Of a stretch of DNA of 64,000 nt, positions 16,731 to 24,666 are shown piece by piece (position 1 is the first letter of the stretch; every line of letters starts with the position of its first letter). This DNA comes from Urinicoccus timonensis (lineage in GTDB: Bacteria > Bacillota > Clostridia > Tissierellales > Peptoniphilaceae). The position numbers were made by a program, and so were the translations under genes. Below the pieces are notes generated by a model. It saw nothing but the letters and a program-made list of their open reading frames with translations, was not told where the DNA came from and did not search any database. The DNA is taken from NCBI RefSeq assembly GCF_900232945.1, contig NZ_OCTU01000001.1:263054-327053 (forward strand), given 5' to 3'.

Positions 16731-18047
16731 TTAAGAGGGGGAATTCCTAGAATTTCTTTCTTCCTGCTTTTTGAAGTTTTGATAGAGGTCTTGAATTTTT
16801 TCCCGGTCCCTCTTATTGGTCAAGGAGTCATAAAAGACCTGGTAGCAATCATGGTAATAGCTGGCGATGCTGGCCTTGACCTCATCATTTGCATTGAGGT
16901 ACATATGGAGGATTCCCTCTAAAATGGCCTTGGCAATGGAGGGGTCCTCCTTGCCATAGTGGATTAATTGATAAAAGGTTAAATAGAGTTCTTCTTCTAC
17001 AGAATAGGCTACATAGACCACATTAGAGTCATCTTGATTTTTTAATAGGATAAAATTATTTTTGGTAGAAAATAGCTGGCCCAGGAGGTTACAAATCTTA
17101 CCAATACAGTTGATGGCCGTATTGGGGTCGTTGATTCCAGGGCTAATGGCTCGCAGGGCAATTTCCACCAAATTGGTCATTTCGTGGTGGTAGTCTGCCT
17201 GGTCATTTTTAGCCGGATTGAGCAAAAAGGTCTTGGCAATGGCATCTAACCAATCTTCTTGGTCCTGGCCTTGGGGGAGGCCTGTTCCTCTTTTACTGTG
17301 AATTTCAGCAATTTCCATGTCTTTTAGGACATATTCCCCTATCTTGACCTTGGTTACTAGTTCACAAGGATACTTGGTCAGGATCTTTAAGAGCTCATCT
17401 TCATTTAAATCGTAAAAATAGCCAGTTTCCAAGGAATAGATGGGAAAACCCGATTGGATTTCATCCTCCAAATAACGGGTGGATTTCTTCCGCAGGTCGG
17501 ATTCCTCTTGGATTAGCTTTTCCGCTTCCTCGTAGACATCCTGGATGACGTTGACTTCCTTGATGGAATAGAGTACTTTATGGACGAACTTCATAAAGTA
17601 AACCATACTTAAGATGGCATAGATAATCCCCAAACTTCCGGCTAAAAGTTTTTGGTCCTCTGCCACATCTTGGATGATTAAAAGGGATAAGACTGTATAA
17701 AAAAAGCCTCCAACAAAAACTCCAATCAAACTCAAAACATGGGGCTTATCGATGAATTTTTGTACAACCCGTGGAGTGAAATTAGATGCATAGGTGGTTA
17801 AAACCGTTAGGATGGTTGTTAGGGTAAAGGTGGTAACAGTTAGGAAGACTCCAGACAGATTGGATAAAAAGCCCTTGGACACATCCTTGGTCAGGAGAAA
17901 AAATTTCGGAATTGCCTTATTTAAGTCCGGATACTGGATATCTACAATCCAGACAACCACTAGCAAGACAAAGGATAAAAAGGTAAATTTTGTTGTATTG
18001 ATTCCATTTCTATGGTTGTTGTACCAAAGGGTAATTTTTGCCTTCAT
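16731..18047 (-). CDS. DUF2254 family membrane protein
   Basis: A 438-residue predicted membrane protein of unknown function. About four helices in the first 140 residues include the family's conserved segment with SGVFLTVTTFTLT, followed by SNFTPRVVQKF and GVFVGGFFYTVLSL. A cytoplasmic C-terminal half has the conserved ALRAISPGINDPNTAINCI patch. The ATG directly abuts the stop of yjbQ, so the two are translationally coupled. The yfcC gene begins about 50 bp downstream, possibly in the same transcript. Confidence 0.85.
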   Translation of the reverse strand: MKAKITLWYNNHRNGINTTKFTFLSFVLLVVVWIVDIQYPDLNKAIPKFFLLTKDVSKGFLSNLSGVFLTVTTFTLTTILTVLTTYASNFTPRVVQKFIDKPHVLSLIGVFVGGFFYTVLSLLIIQDVAEDQKLLAGSLGIIYAILSMVYFMKFVHKVLYSIKEVNVIQDVYEEAEKLIQEESDLRKKSTRYLEDEIQSGFPIYSLETGYFYDLNEDELLKILTKYPCELVTKVKIGEYVLKDMEIAEIHSKRGTGLPQGQDQEDWLDAIAKTFLLNPAKNDQADYHHEMTNLVEIALRAISPGINDPNTAINCIGKICNLLGQLFSTKNNFILLKNQDDSNVVYVAYSVEEELYLTFYQLIHYGKEDPSIAKAILEGILHMYLNANDEVKASIASYYHDCYQVFYDSLTNKRDREKIQDLYQNFKKQEERNSRNSPS

Positions 18048-18446
18048 TTACTTGCCTCCTAAGATCTTTACATAAAAGGACCTGGTTCTGGGTCCATCAA
18101 ATTCTAGAAAATAAATTCCCTGCCAAGTCCCCAAAAGGAGCCTACCGTCCTGGATGATGAAGCCTTGACTGGCTCCAAAGAGACTGGACAAGAGATGGGC
18201 CCTGGAATTTCCCTCCAGGTGGCTAAAGTTTGGATTGTCTGGAAGGTTTTCTTGCAGGGCTAAAAAAATATCCTCTTGAACGGCTGGGTCTGTGTTTTCA
18301 TTGACACTAATGGCCCCAGTGGTGTGGGGGCAATAGACCAGGCAAATCCCCTCTTGGACCCCAGATTCTTCCAAGCAATCTTCTACCAGTCCAGTAATAT
18401 CTATCATTTCTTCTCTCTTTGTTTTCAGCTGGTAGCTTTTTAACAT
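18048..18446 (-). CDS. yjbQ: YjbQ/UPF0047 family protein
   Basis: A 132-residue cytoplasmic protein of the YjbQ family, sometimes annotated as secondary thiamine-phosphate synthase. The signature CPHTTGAISVNEN (about 42-54) and the HLEGNSRAHLLSSLFG and GTWQGIYFLEFDGPR stretches are all present. The start at 18446 is chosen because the conserved N-terminus begins there and GGGAG lies upstream; the longer open frame adds 31 unlikely residues. It is followed with no gap by the DUF2254 gene. Confidence 0.85.
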   Translation of the reverse strand: MLKSYQLKTKREEMIDITGLVEDCLEESGVQEGICLVYCPHTTGAISVNENTDPAVQEDIFLALQENLPDNPNFSHLEGNSRAHLLSSLFGASQGFIIQDGRLLLGTWQGIYFLEFDGPRTRSFYVKILGGK

Positions 18447-18551
18447 GTCCCATCTCCCTTCCAATAAACTTATTTTAAGATTTTTATCTTCTTTTATTAT
18501 ATCCTTTTTCCAGATAAAATGGTAAAAAAATAAGCACATCTTCCGATGTAC

Positions 18552-19109
18552 TTAAGGCAAATAACCCAAATGTTCCAATAAAACCTTGCTTCCTATTAAA
18601 ATCAAGAGAATTCCCCCCAAGACCTGGGCCCATTTCTCCCATTTTTGCCCGAAATAATGGCCCAGATAAAAGCCCACAAAAGACAAAAGAAAGGTACATA
18701 GCCCAATAAAGGAGGCTGATTGGTAGATATTGACCTTTAAAACTGCAAGGCTCACCCCGATAATTAAGGCATCAATGCTGGTGGCAATGGCCAAGGGTAA
18801 CATCTCCTTAAAGGAAAAACCCCCAGGCAGGTCTTTTTGGCTATCCGCCTCCCGAATCATGTTAAGGCCTAAAATAGCCAGGAGAATAAAGGCAATCCAA
18901 TGGTCCCAGGCTTGGATGGTCCGGTAAAAACGAGCGCCGAAAAAATAACCGATAAGGGGCATAAAGGCTTGGAAAAAGCCAAAGTAAAGGCCCACAATAA
19001 GCCCTTGCTTGACCTGGGCTTTCTTCACTGTCAAACCCTTGCACAGGGCCACAGAAAATGCATCCATAGATAGGCCCACTGCTGTTACCAATAATGTAAT
19101 AAAATCCAT
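18552..19109 (-). CDS. mntP: Manganese efflux pump MntP
   Basis: A 185-residue membrane exporter with six helices in two triple-helix halves. The MntP hallmarks are GLSMDAFSVALCKG (about 11-24) and, in the second half, ATSIDALIIGVSLAV. Acidic residues in these helices form the Mn2+ site. The ATG at 19109 is preferred from family alignment and a GGGGGA upstream; a GTG four codons earlier is possible. A good promoter lies 35-63 bp upstream. No yybP-ykoY manganese riboswitch is visible, as the leader is too short. Confidence 0.88.
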   Translation of the reverse strand: MDFITLLVTAVGLSMDAFSVALCKGLTVKKAQVKQGLIVGLYFGFFQAFMPLIGYFFGARFYRTIQAWDHWIAFILLAILGLNMIREADSQKDLPGGFSFKEMLPLAIATSIDALIIGVSLAVLKVNIYQSASFIGLCTFLLSFVGFYLGHYFGQKWEKWAQVLGGILLILIGSKVLLEHLGYLP

Positions 19110-19143
19110 TCCTTCCCCCACTCTCTAGACAAAATCTTGTTCT

Positions 19144-19172
19144 ATTATATAAGTTGCCAGAAGATAATTCAA
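19144..19172 (-). promoter_or_regulatory. Sigma-A promoter of mntP
   Basis: On the minus strand TTGAAT (19172-19167), a 17-bp spacer and TATAAT (19149-19144). Confidence 0.7.
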
Positions 19173-19177
19173 GCCTC

Positions 19178-19870
19178 CTAGCCCTTTAGAGGCCGGTTTA
19201 AGGACTTCTCCACTTCCTTCCATTGTGGAAAAAACTGGTCCAGGTAGGCGTAAAAGGCCTGGTTGTGGTGGTCTTCCATGAAGTGGACCAACTCATGAAC
19301 CAAGACATAATCCAGGGCCTGGTAGGGTCTTTGGGCCAGGTAGAGACTGAGCCAAATCCTCTGGTCTCGTGGATTACAGGTCCCCCAACGACTGGTCATC
19401 TTTTTCACCCTCCAGTCCTTGGGATAAAGGCCCAGGATTTTTGACCAATAGGCCAGTCGGTCCGGAACCTGGGCCTTGACCTGGCTCCGGTAAAATTCCA
19501 AAAGCAAGGCCTCTCTCCCCTCCCGGTCCAGGTCTTCTTTCAGACTCATGAGCAGTTCACCTTCCCTTAGATCCACCTGGTTTCTTTTCTGGCCCAAGAC
19601 TATCCTTAAGGGATAGGTCCTTCCCCATAAAAAATGCCTCTCACCCCCTATATAGGCCGGGTCCTCCAGGACCTGGCCTGGAGAAATCCTCTGAAAGAGC
19701 CAGTCCTTCTTATCCTCTAAAAAAGCCAAGGCCCCCTGTTTTCCTAGCCTTTGGTCCAAGGATAGGGAAATTTTTCCTTGACTGGGATGAATCCGTAAGT
19801 AAATATTCTTTTGTCCCTTGCCATAGGTCAGGTCAATGGGGTAGCCGTAGAAATTTATTTTTTCCTTCAT
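19178..19870 (-). CDS. YgjP-type M48 metallopeptidase (DUF45)
   Basis: A 230-residue predicted zinc metallopeptidase. The motif HELVHFMEDHHN (HExxH plus a downstream His, about 190-201) and upstream RWGTCNPRDQRIWLS are typical of YgjP/SprT-like DUF45 proteins. These are often linked to restriction systems or stand alone, as here. It has no signal peptide, so it is cytoplasmic. AGAAGGAGGAAA upstream with TATAAT just before gives a divergent promoter opposite the flavoprotein gene. The biological substrate is unknown. Confidence 0.82.
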   Translation of the reverse strand: MKEKINFYGYPIDLTYGKGQKNIYLRIHPSQGKISLSLDQRLGKQGALAFLEDKKDWLFQRISPGQVLEDPAYIGGERHFLWGRTYPLRIVLGQKRNQVDLREGELLMSLKEDLDREGREALLLEFYRSQVKAQVPDRLAYWSKILGLYPKDWRVKKMTSRWGTCNPRDQRIWLSLYLAQRPYQALDYVLVHELVHFMEDHHNQAFYAYLDQFFPQWKEVEKSLNRPLKG

Positions 19871-19948
19871 GTCCTCTCCTTTATTTCCTCCTTCTATTAT
19901 AAGAGAAATATAAGAAAAAAATAAACTCTAAAAGATTCTTTCTTGACC

Positions 19949-19977
19949 TTGCACTTTTTTTAAAAAACTATCATAAT
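19949..19977 (+). promoter_or_regulatory. Promoter of the flavoprotein gene
   Basis: TTGCAC (19949-19954), a 17-bp A/T-tract spacer and CATAAT (19972-19977). Confidence 0.55.
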
Positions 19978-20003
19978 GAAGAGTGACTGGAGGTTATATA
20001 AAT

Positions 20004-20876
20004 ATGATTGATATTATCATTATAGGCGCCGGCCCTGCAGGAGTTAGTGCAGCCTTATATGTAAAAGCAAGAGGCAAGAATGTCTTGCTTCTTGAAAAAG
20101 ATAAAATTGGTGGTTTAATTGCAAATGTTTCTAAAGTAAGCCACTACCTTTCTTTGGAAAAGGACGAAACCGGACCCAGTTTTGCAAAAAAATTAGCTGA
20201 TCAAGTGGCCCAGGCCCAAATCCCTGTCCACTACGAAGAAGTTCTCTCTCTAAAAAAAGATGACCAAGGCTTTCTTGTCCAAACAAATAAAGACAGCTAC
20301 CGGGCTAAAAAGGTTATTTGCGCCTCGGGGTCCAGCTTAAAAGACCTGCCCCTAAAGCAAGAGGAAGAAATTCCCTGTCACCACTGGCCTCTAGGTCAGG
20401 AAGACCAGATCAAAGGAAAAATAGTCCTTATGAACGGTGGATCTGACGGAGCTTGTAAAGAAGCTCTTTACCTGGCCAAGTATGCCAAGGAAGTCCACAT
20501 CATCCAAGTCCAAGAAGACCTGCTTTGCATCCACGAATTTAGGGAACAAATTAAAAATTCCCCCAATATTTTCGTTCATACATCTGCCCAGTTGGAGTCT
20601 GTCAAGGTTAAAGACGGCCTTTGCCTGGAAGCAAGCTTTGCAGGCCAAGGCGTCCAAGACCCCCAAGGCTTAGAAATTTATGTCCAAATTGGGCAAAATG
20701 GAAATACCTGCTACTTAAAAGACCTAGCTCACCTTGAAGGATCCTTTGTCAAAGAAGATTTAGCCTCTTCCTTAGAAGGCCTTTACTTTGCCGGCGACCT
20801 AAGGGTCAAGGCTGTTAAACAAGTGGCCACCGCTGTTAGTGACGGTTGCCTGACCGGCATCCAAGCCTGTAAATAA
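20004..20876 (+). CDS. Thioredoxin reductase-like FAD/NAD(P) oxidoreductase lacking the CxxC
   Basis: A 290-residue flavoprotein. The start at 20004 has TGGAGG upstream. The N-terminal FAD motif GAGPAGVSAALY (about 8-19), a central nucleotide domain and the C-terminal GLYFAGDLR plus KQVATAVSDG follow the thioredoxin reductase fold. Where true TrxR has CxxC (CATC), this protein reads IPCHHWPLG with a single Cys, and the NAD-binding loop (MNGGSDGACKEA) also differs from the classical one. It is therefore probably not a thioredoxin reductase. Ferredoxin/flavodoxin reductase-like or unknown-acceptor activity is possible. Confidence 0.75.
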   Translation: MIDIIIIGAGPAGVSAALYVKARGKNVLLLEKDKIGGLIANVSKVSHYLSLEKDETGPSFAKKLADQVAQAQIPVHYEEVLSLKKDDQGFLVQTNKDSYRAKKVICASGSSLKDLPLKQEEEIPCHHWPLGQEDQIKGKIVLMNGGSDGACKEALYLAKYAKEVHIIQVQEDLLCIHEFREQIKNSPNIFVHTSAQLESVKVKDGLCLEASFAGQGVQDPQGLEIYVQIGQNGNTCYLKDLAHLEGSFVKEDLASSLEGLYFAGDLRVKAVKQVATAVSDGCLTGIQACK

Positions 20877-20891
20877 ATCTGTAAAACGTTT

Positions 20892-20917
20892 AAAAGCTCC
20901 CCTTGGGGAGCTTTTTT
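20892..20917. terminator. Bidirectional terminator between flavoprotein and XRE genes
   Basis: AAAAGCTCCCC (20892-20902) pairs with GGGGAGCTTTTTT (20905-20917) around a two-base centre. Confidence 0.9.
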
Positions 20918-20958
20918 CTCTTGCCTTTCTTGTTGTTTATCTTTTATCTTAACATGCT

Positions 20959-21492
20959 TTAGTCCTGTTTTTTTAGTAAATGGTAGACCAAAATTCCCGG
21001 ACCACAAAGATAGGTTAAGGGCAAACCCAGTAACCTAAATGAATTGTAGTCCAGGTCTGCCAGCCGGTCTCCTACATATTTATTGGCTTGTGGAAAAGAA
21101 ATCAGAGCCACCATCATATAGATGGTTAGGACCAACCATGGCATGTCCCAGGGATTTTTCTTAAGATAGTCTTCCATAAAAAGATAATAATAAAAAAAGA
21201 AAAAGACAAAGCCTATTAAACAATAAATCATCCAGACTAAGAAGTCCACAAACTGTCTCCAAAGACCTAGTCCTTGGGCTGACTCCTTATTTTCTTCTTC
21301 ACCATGACCAATAAAGTAGGCCATATCTACATCAAAGACCCGGGCCAATTGCCTTAAGTTGGTCATGGTGGGCTGGGCCTTGTCCATTTCCCACTTGGAA
21401 ATCGCCTGCCGGGTAAGATCTAATTTTTGAGCTAGGTCTTCTTGGGATAGACCTAAAGCCTGTCTCTTTTCTTTAATTTTCTTTCCGTACAT
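20959..21492 (-). CDS. Membrane-anchored XRE-family transcriptional regulator
   Basis: A 177-residue protein. The N-terminal helix-turn-helix (about 5-60) has the LSQEDLAQKLDLTRQAISKW pattern, followed by a short linker and about three transmembrane helices (from about 88). DNA-binding domains fused to membrane helices are known in Firmicutes, often sensing envelope stress or controlling a neighbouring operon. No obvious target gene is adjacent. TATAGT/TTGTAG promoter elements lie upstream and AAGGAGG precedes the ATG. Confidence 0.85.
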   Translation of the reverse strand: MYGKKIKEKRQALGLSQEDLAQKLDLTRQAISKWEMDKAQPTMTNLRQLARVFDVDMAYFIGHGEEENKESAQGLGLWRQFVDFLVWMIYCLIGFVFFFFYYYLFMEDYLKKNPWDMPWLVLTIYMMVALISFPQANKYVGDRLADLDYNSFRLLGLPLTYLCGPGILVYHLLKKQD

Positions 21493-21528
21493 CTGATGCC
21501 TCCTTATTCAAAGTCATTTTCTAGCCTT

Positions 21529-21557
21529 ACTATAGCAAAAATGGTCCCAGCCTACAA
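21529..21557 (-). promoter_or_regulatory. Sigma-A promoter of the XRE regulator gene
   Basis: On the minus strand TTGTAG (21557-21552), a 17-bp spacer and TATAGT (21534-21529) with an upstream TGC that extends the -10. Confidence 0.6.
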
Positions 21558-21559
21558 GC

Positions 21560-21596
21560 AAATAGCCCCGCAACTTTTGGTTGCGGGGCTATTTTT
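21560..21596. terminator. Bidirectional terminator after the stalk-domain gene
   Basis: AATAGCCCCGCAAC (21561-21574) pairs with GTTGCGGGGCTATT (21580-21593); very stable. Confidence 0.9.
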
Positions 21597-21614
21597 AGCC
21601 ATTTCATTTCTCTT

Positions 21615-22406
21615 TTAGTTAAGTTTAGGATCCAAAATCCATTGGTCCGAGCTTACATCATAGGAATAGAAGTGGCCCTTGTTTAAGTCCACTCCATAGC
21701 GGACCAGGGTCAACCTATGACTGGGATGGTCTTCTACTAGGTCAAAGCGGTAAAAATTAGTCTTAATGGGTGGATTAAGGTCATCTGCCTCTACTACAAA
21801 TAGCTTGTAGGGTGGCTTTTTGTAATCCGAGGACAATTTGGTATACAACATGGTATAGGCAATTTCTTCATCGGTCTTGACTTCCTTGGCTTGGATTTTG
21901 ATGGTGTAGTTTTCTTGGTCCCAAGAAATCTTTTCTTGTAGAAGCTCAACTACGGCCCTGAGAGGGACGAAGGTTCTTTCTTCCCGGATGACAGGTTTCA
22001 CATCTAGGGGGACTTTTTTTGCCCGAGCCAGGGCTTGGATTATTTTTTCTCTTTGGTGTTTTTCTTCACTTCCAGCCTTATAAATAGCGTCCAGGTCTTC
22101 TTGGGCCAGGACAAAGGCTTCCTTTTGCCCCAACTTTAAATAGATTACCCGGTCTAAGCTTTTTTGCTCTGGATTTTCCTTGCTAATGAGGATTTCTTGG
22201 CTAGTATGGAACCAGGTTACCTGGTAGTCCAAGTTTTCTGCTACAAAGCGTAGGGGGACCAGGGTCCGGTTATCCTCTACAAAGGCAGCAGGCTTACTTT
22301 CTACCGTTTTTCCATTAATTTGAATCTTCAAGTCTTTTTGACCAAAAACCAAACCTGGTAGACAGGTTAGGGCCAGAGCTAAGGCGGCCAGGTTTTTCTT
22401 TTTCAT
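21615..22406 (-). CDS. Exported stalk-domain (copper amine oxidase N-terminal-like) protein
   Basis: A 263-residue secreted protein with an N-terminal signal peptide (about 1-22, cleavage near VFGQ). A split stalk domain follows: VNGK/INGK-type strand, then RTLVPLRFVAENLDYQVTW (about 47-65) and, after an insert, a second copy with RTFVPLRAVVELL (about 145). These domains in Firmicutes are extracellular or wall-associated and usually structural. The last 90 residues are an uncharacterised beta-rich region. There is no lipobox and no enzymatic motif. It has its own promoter and terminator. Confidence 0.8.
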   Translation of the reverse strand: MKKKNLAALALALTCLPGLVFGQKDLKIQINGKTVESKPAAFVEDNRTLVPLRFVAENLDYQVTWFHTSQEILISKENPEQKSLDRVIYLKLGQKEAFVLAQEDLDAIYKAGSEEKHQREKIIQALARAKKVPLDVKPVIREERTFVPLRAVVELLQEKISWDQENYTIKIQAKEVKTDEEIAYTMLYTKLSSDYKKPPYKLFVVEADDLNPPIKTNFYRFDLVEDHPSHRLTLVRYGVDLNKGHFYSYDVSSDQWILDPKLN

Positions 22407-22451
22407 TGAATCCCTTCTTTCTTTTTTTAATAAGTATTTTCTTCTAGGCTT

Positions 22452-22480
22452 AGGATATCACTTTATCAGGATAAATTCAA
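22452..22480 (-). promoter_or_regulatory. Promoter of the stalk-domain gene
   Basis: On the minus strand TTGAAT (22480-22475), a 17-bp spacer and TATCCT (22457-22452). Confidence 0.5.
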
Positions 22481-22501
22481 CTTCTAACCAATTCAATAGG
22501 G

Positions 22502-23269
22502 CTAAAACAAGCAAGCCTCGATTAGGTCCTTATTTTTCAATTGGTCGATCCAGTCTTTAGGAATGGCCTCATAGCCATAGATAATCCCAGCCAGACCTCC
22601 TGTCACAGCCCCGGTGGTGTCGGTGTCGTCTCCCAGGTTAATGGCCTTTAGAACTGCCTCCTTGTAGGAGCTCGTCCGGGCAAGGCACCAGAGAGAGGCT
22701 TCCAGAGTATGGAGGACAAAACCGCTGGATTCTACTTGGTCCTCTTCCTGGTCCATCTTGAGGCCCAGACCCTCTCCAGCCATTAATTTTCGGGCAATAT
22801 GGACATAGTCCACGCAGGCCTTTTGGGCGATTTCGTGGCTATGGGTCAGGGCAGACACATCCCGGATTTCTTGGTCCGTCGCCTTGGTAAAGGCCAGGGG
22901 CAAAATCCGCATCAGGGACCCATTGCCGTTGGAATAAAAATCATCCAAGCCATGGCCCAGGCTTATGGCCTCCTGGGTGGTGGTCCCCACATCAAAAGTC
23001 TCCCCATTGGCCGTAAAGTCCCCCTTATAGAGCCAGCTTTCAAAATTTCTGCGGATGTCTTCCAAGTCAATACAAGCCTTGTCCCGGATGGACTTACAGG
23101 TAGCCAGGGTCATGCTGGTGTCGTCCGACCAGGTTCCCGCCTCTTGATTCCAGGTCCCAAAACCCACCATATCCTTACAGGTAAAAGTCCCTCTTTTCTT
23201 AAATTCATAGGGAACCCCCAAGGCATCCGCCACTGCCAGGCCATAGATTCCATCTCTTAATTGTGCCAT
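22502..23269 (-). CDS. ADP-ribosylglycohydrolase (DraG/ARH) family protein
   Basis: A 255-residue enzyme that in this family removes ADP-ribose from proteins or hydrolyses ADP-ribosyl derivatives. The binuclear metal motifs are clear: WSDDTSMTLA (about 46-55) near the N-terminus and GDDTDTTGAVTGGLAG (about 213) near the C-terminus, with GNGSLMRILPLA in between. The start has GAAGGGATAAAATG with GGAAAG. It lies 43 bp after the second ABC ATPase gene on the same strand with no clear terminator between, so it may be the last gene of the cobalamin-switched operon. The target is unknown. Confidence 0.85.
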   Translation of the reverse strand: MAQLRDGIYGLAVADALGVPYEFKKRGTFTCKDMVGFGTWNQEAGTWSDDTSMTLATCKSIRDKACIDLEDIRRNFESWLYKGDFTANGETFDVGTTTQEAISLGHGLDDFYSNGNGSLMRILPLAFTKATDQEIRDVSALTHSHEIAQKACVDYVHIARKLMAGEGLGLKMDQEEDQVESSGFVLHTLEASLWCLARTSSYKEAVLKAINLGDDTDTTGAVTGGLAGIIYGYEAIPKDWIDQLKNKDLIEACLF

Positions 23270-23312
23270 TTTATCCCTTCCTTTCTCTACAAATCTATTT
23301 ACCCTATTTTTT

Positions 23313-23969
23313 TTATTTAAAATTTTCGAGTCGAAGGGTGTTATGGCAAAGATAGTTTACAACATAGGGATCATGGGAAATAACAATCAAGGCCTTATCT
23401 ACTTCTTCTCGGAAAAATTTTAAAATGGCTATTTCTGAAATCTTGTCCAAACTGGCCGTCATTTCATCACAGATAATAAGTGCCGGCTTGGGAAGTAGGG
23501 CCAGGGCAATACAAATTCTTTGATATTGACCCCCACTCAACTCTAATGGGCGTTTCTTTAAAATTGAACTATCTAAATTAAGTTTTTCTAAATATCCTTG
23601 GATGATTTGATTTTGTTCTTGCTTGTTTGCAATTTTAAAGTTGTTTAAAGGTTCTTTCAAGCAAGCCTCAATGGTCTTTGTCGGGTCTAGAGTGTTTCTT
23701 GTGTACTGTCCAATGTATTGAACTTTTTTAGACCAAGCCTCTTTTGAATAGTCTTGAGCTGGTTTCCCATAGAGATAGATTTTACCTGCTGTGGGCTCTT
23801 CATATTTAATCAGAATTTTGGCCAGAGTAGACTTCCCGGTCCCATTCTTTCCCAATAAACCCAAGCGTTCTTTTTCATATAAAGAAAAGGATAGGTTGGA
23901 AAACAACCTGTTGTCTCCATAGGCCTTAGATAGGTTTTCCACTTTTAATAAAAGATTTGTGCTCTTCAA
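23313..23969 (-). CDS. Opp/Nik-type ABC transporter ATP-binding protein (F-like)
   Basis: A 218-residue ATPase. Walker A is GKNGTGKSTLAK (about 37-48), signature LSGGQYQR (about 143), Walker B LIICDEMTA and a switch His in VISHD. It is shorter than OppF and lacks the C-terminal oligopeptide/dipeptide extension, as in some NikE/CntF-like proteins. The proposed TTG at 23969 overlaps the preceding ATPase gene by 44 bp; a GTG ten codons in is an alternative. Last ABC gene of the operon. Confidence 0.85.
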   Translation of the reverse strand: MKSTNLLLKVENLSKAYGDNRLFSNLSFSLYEKERLGLLGKNGTGKSTLAKILIKYEEPTAGKIYLYGKPAQDYSKEAWSKKVQYIGQYTRNTLDPTKTIEACLKEPLNNFKIANKQEQNQIIQGYLEKLNLDSSILKKRPLELSGGQYQRICIALALLPKPALIICDEMTASLDKISEIAILKFFREEVDKALIVISHDPYVVNYLCHNTLRLENFK

Positions 23970-24666
23970 AGCTTTGGATCAACTCCTTCGTATAGGTTTT
24001 TTGAGGGTGGGCTAAGATCTTTCTTTTTTCTCCAGACTCAATTAAGGCTCCCTGGTGGATAATTCCTAGATGGCTTGCGTATTTTTCCGCTACATCTAGG
24101 TCATGGGTTATGCACAAGAGGGTTACTTGATTATCTTGGTAAAATTTATAGAGCAGGTCTAAGATCTCTTGCCTACTCTCTTGGTCCAAGGCACTGGTTA
24201 CTTCATCGGCTACTAAAAAGTCCGGTTTGGAAAAAAGTGCACAAGCCAGGGCAAGTTTTTGACACATACCCCCACTCAGTTGGAGGGGGGTTTTGTCTAA
24301 AAGGTTCTTGTGGTGGTCCAATTGAACGGAGGCCAACATCTTGTAAATGAGCCCCTCCCAATCTTTTTGGGGATATCCATAGGAAGTTAAAAGATGGTGG
24401 AGTTGCCGCTTAATTGTAACTTGAGATTGGAGACTTCCCCTAGGATTTTGTAGGATAAAGTCTAATTTTTCACTTTCTCTTTGAATGGATCCCTGTGTCC
24501 TCATGGTTTCTGGTAGGGTCCCTAAAATCGCCTTGCTAAGTAAAGATTTGCCCCCGCCGCTTTCTCCTACCAGGCAATAGAATTGCCCCTTCTCAATGGT
24601 TAAGTTAATCGACTTTAGCAAACATAGGTCTTGAAAATAAACAGATAGGTCCTTAATTTGAATCAT
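23926..24666 (-). CDS. Opp/Nik-type ABC transporter ATP-binding protein (D-like)
   Basis: A 246-residue ATPase. Walker A is GESGGGKSLLSKA (about 33-45), signature LSGGMCQKLA (about 139), Walker B PDFLVADEVTSALD and switch His ITHDLDVA. A short C-terminal segment (GALIESGEKRKILAHPQKTYTKEL) is characteristic of the DppD/NikD side. The ATG at 24666 has GGGAGAAA upstream and overlaps the permease stop (ATGA). It should form a heterodimer with the next ATPase to energise the two permeases. Confidence 0.88.
   Translation of the reverse strand: MIQIKDLSVYFQDLCLLKSINLTIEKGQFYCLVGESGGGKSLLSKAILGTLPETMRTQGSIQRESEKLDFILQNPRGSLQSQVTIKRQLHHLLTSYGYPQKDWEGLIYKMLASVQLDHHKNLLDKTPLQLSGGMCQKLALACALFSKPDFLVADEVTSALDQESRQEILDLLYKFYQDNQVTLLCITHDLDVAEKYASHLGIIHQGALIESGEKRKILAHPQKTYTKELIQSFEEHKSFIKSGKPI

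Noticed and set aside
20004-20876. Annotation as thioredoxin reductase (trxB)
   Set aside because: The CxxC centre needed for thioredoxin reduction is missing.
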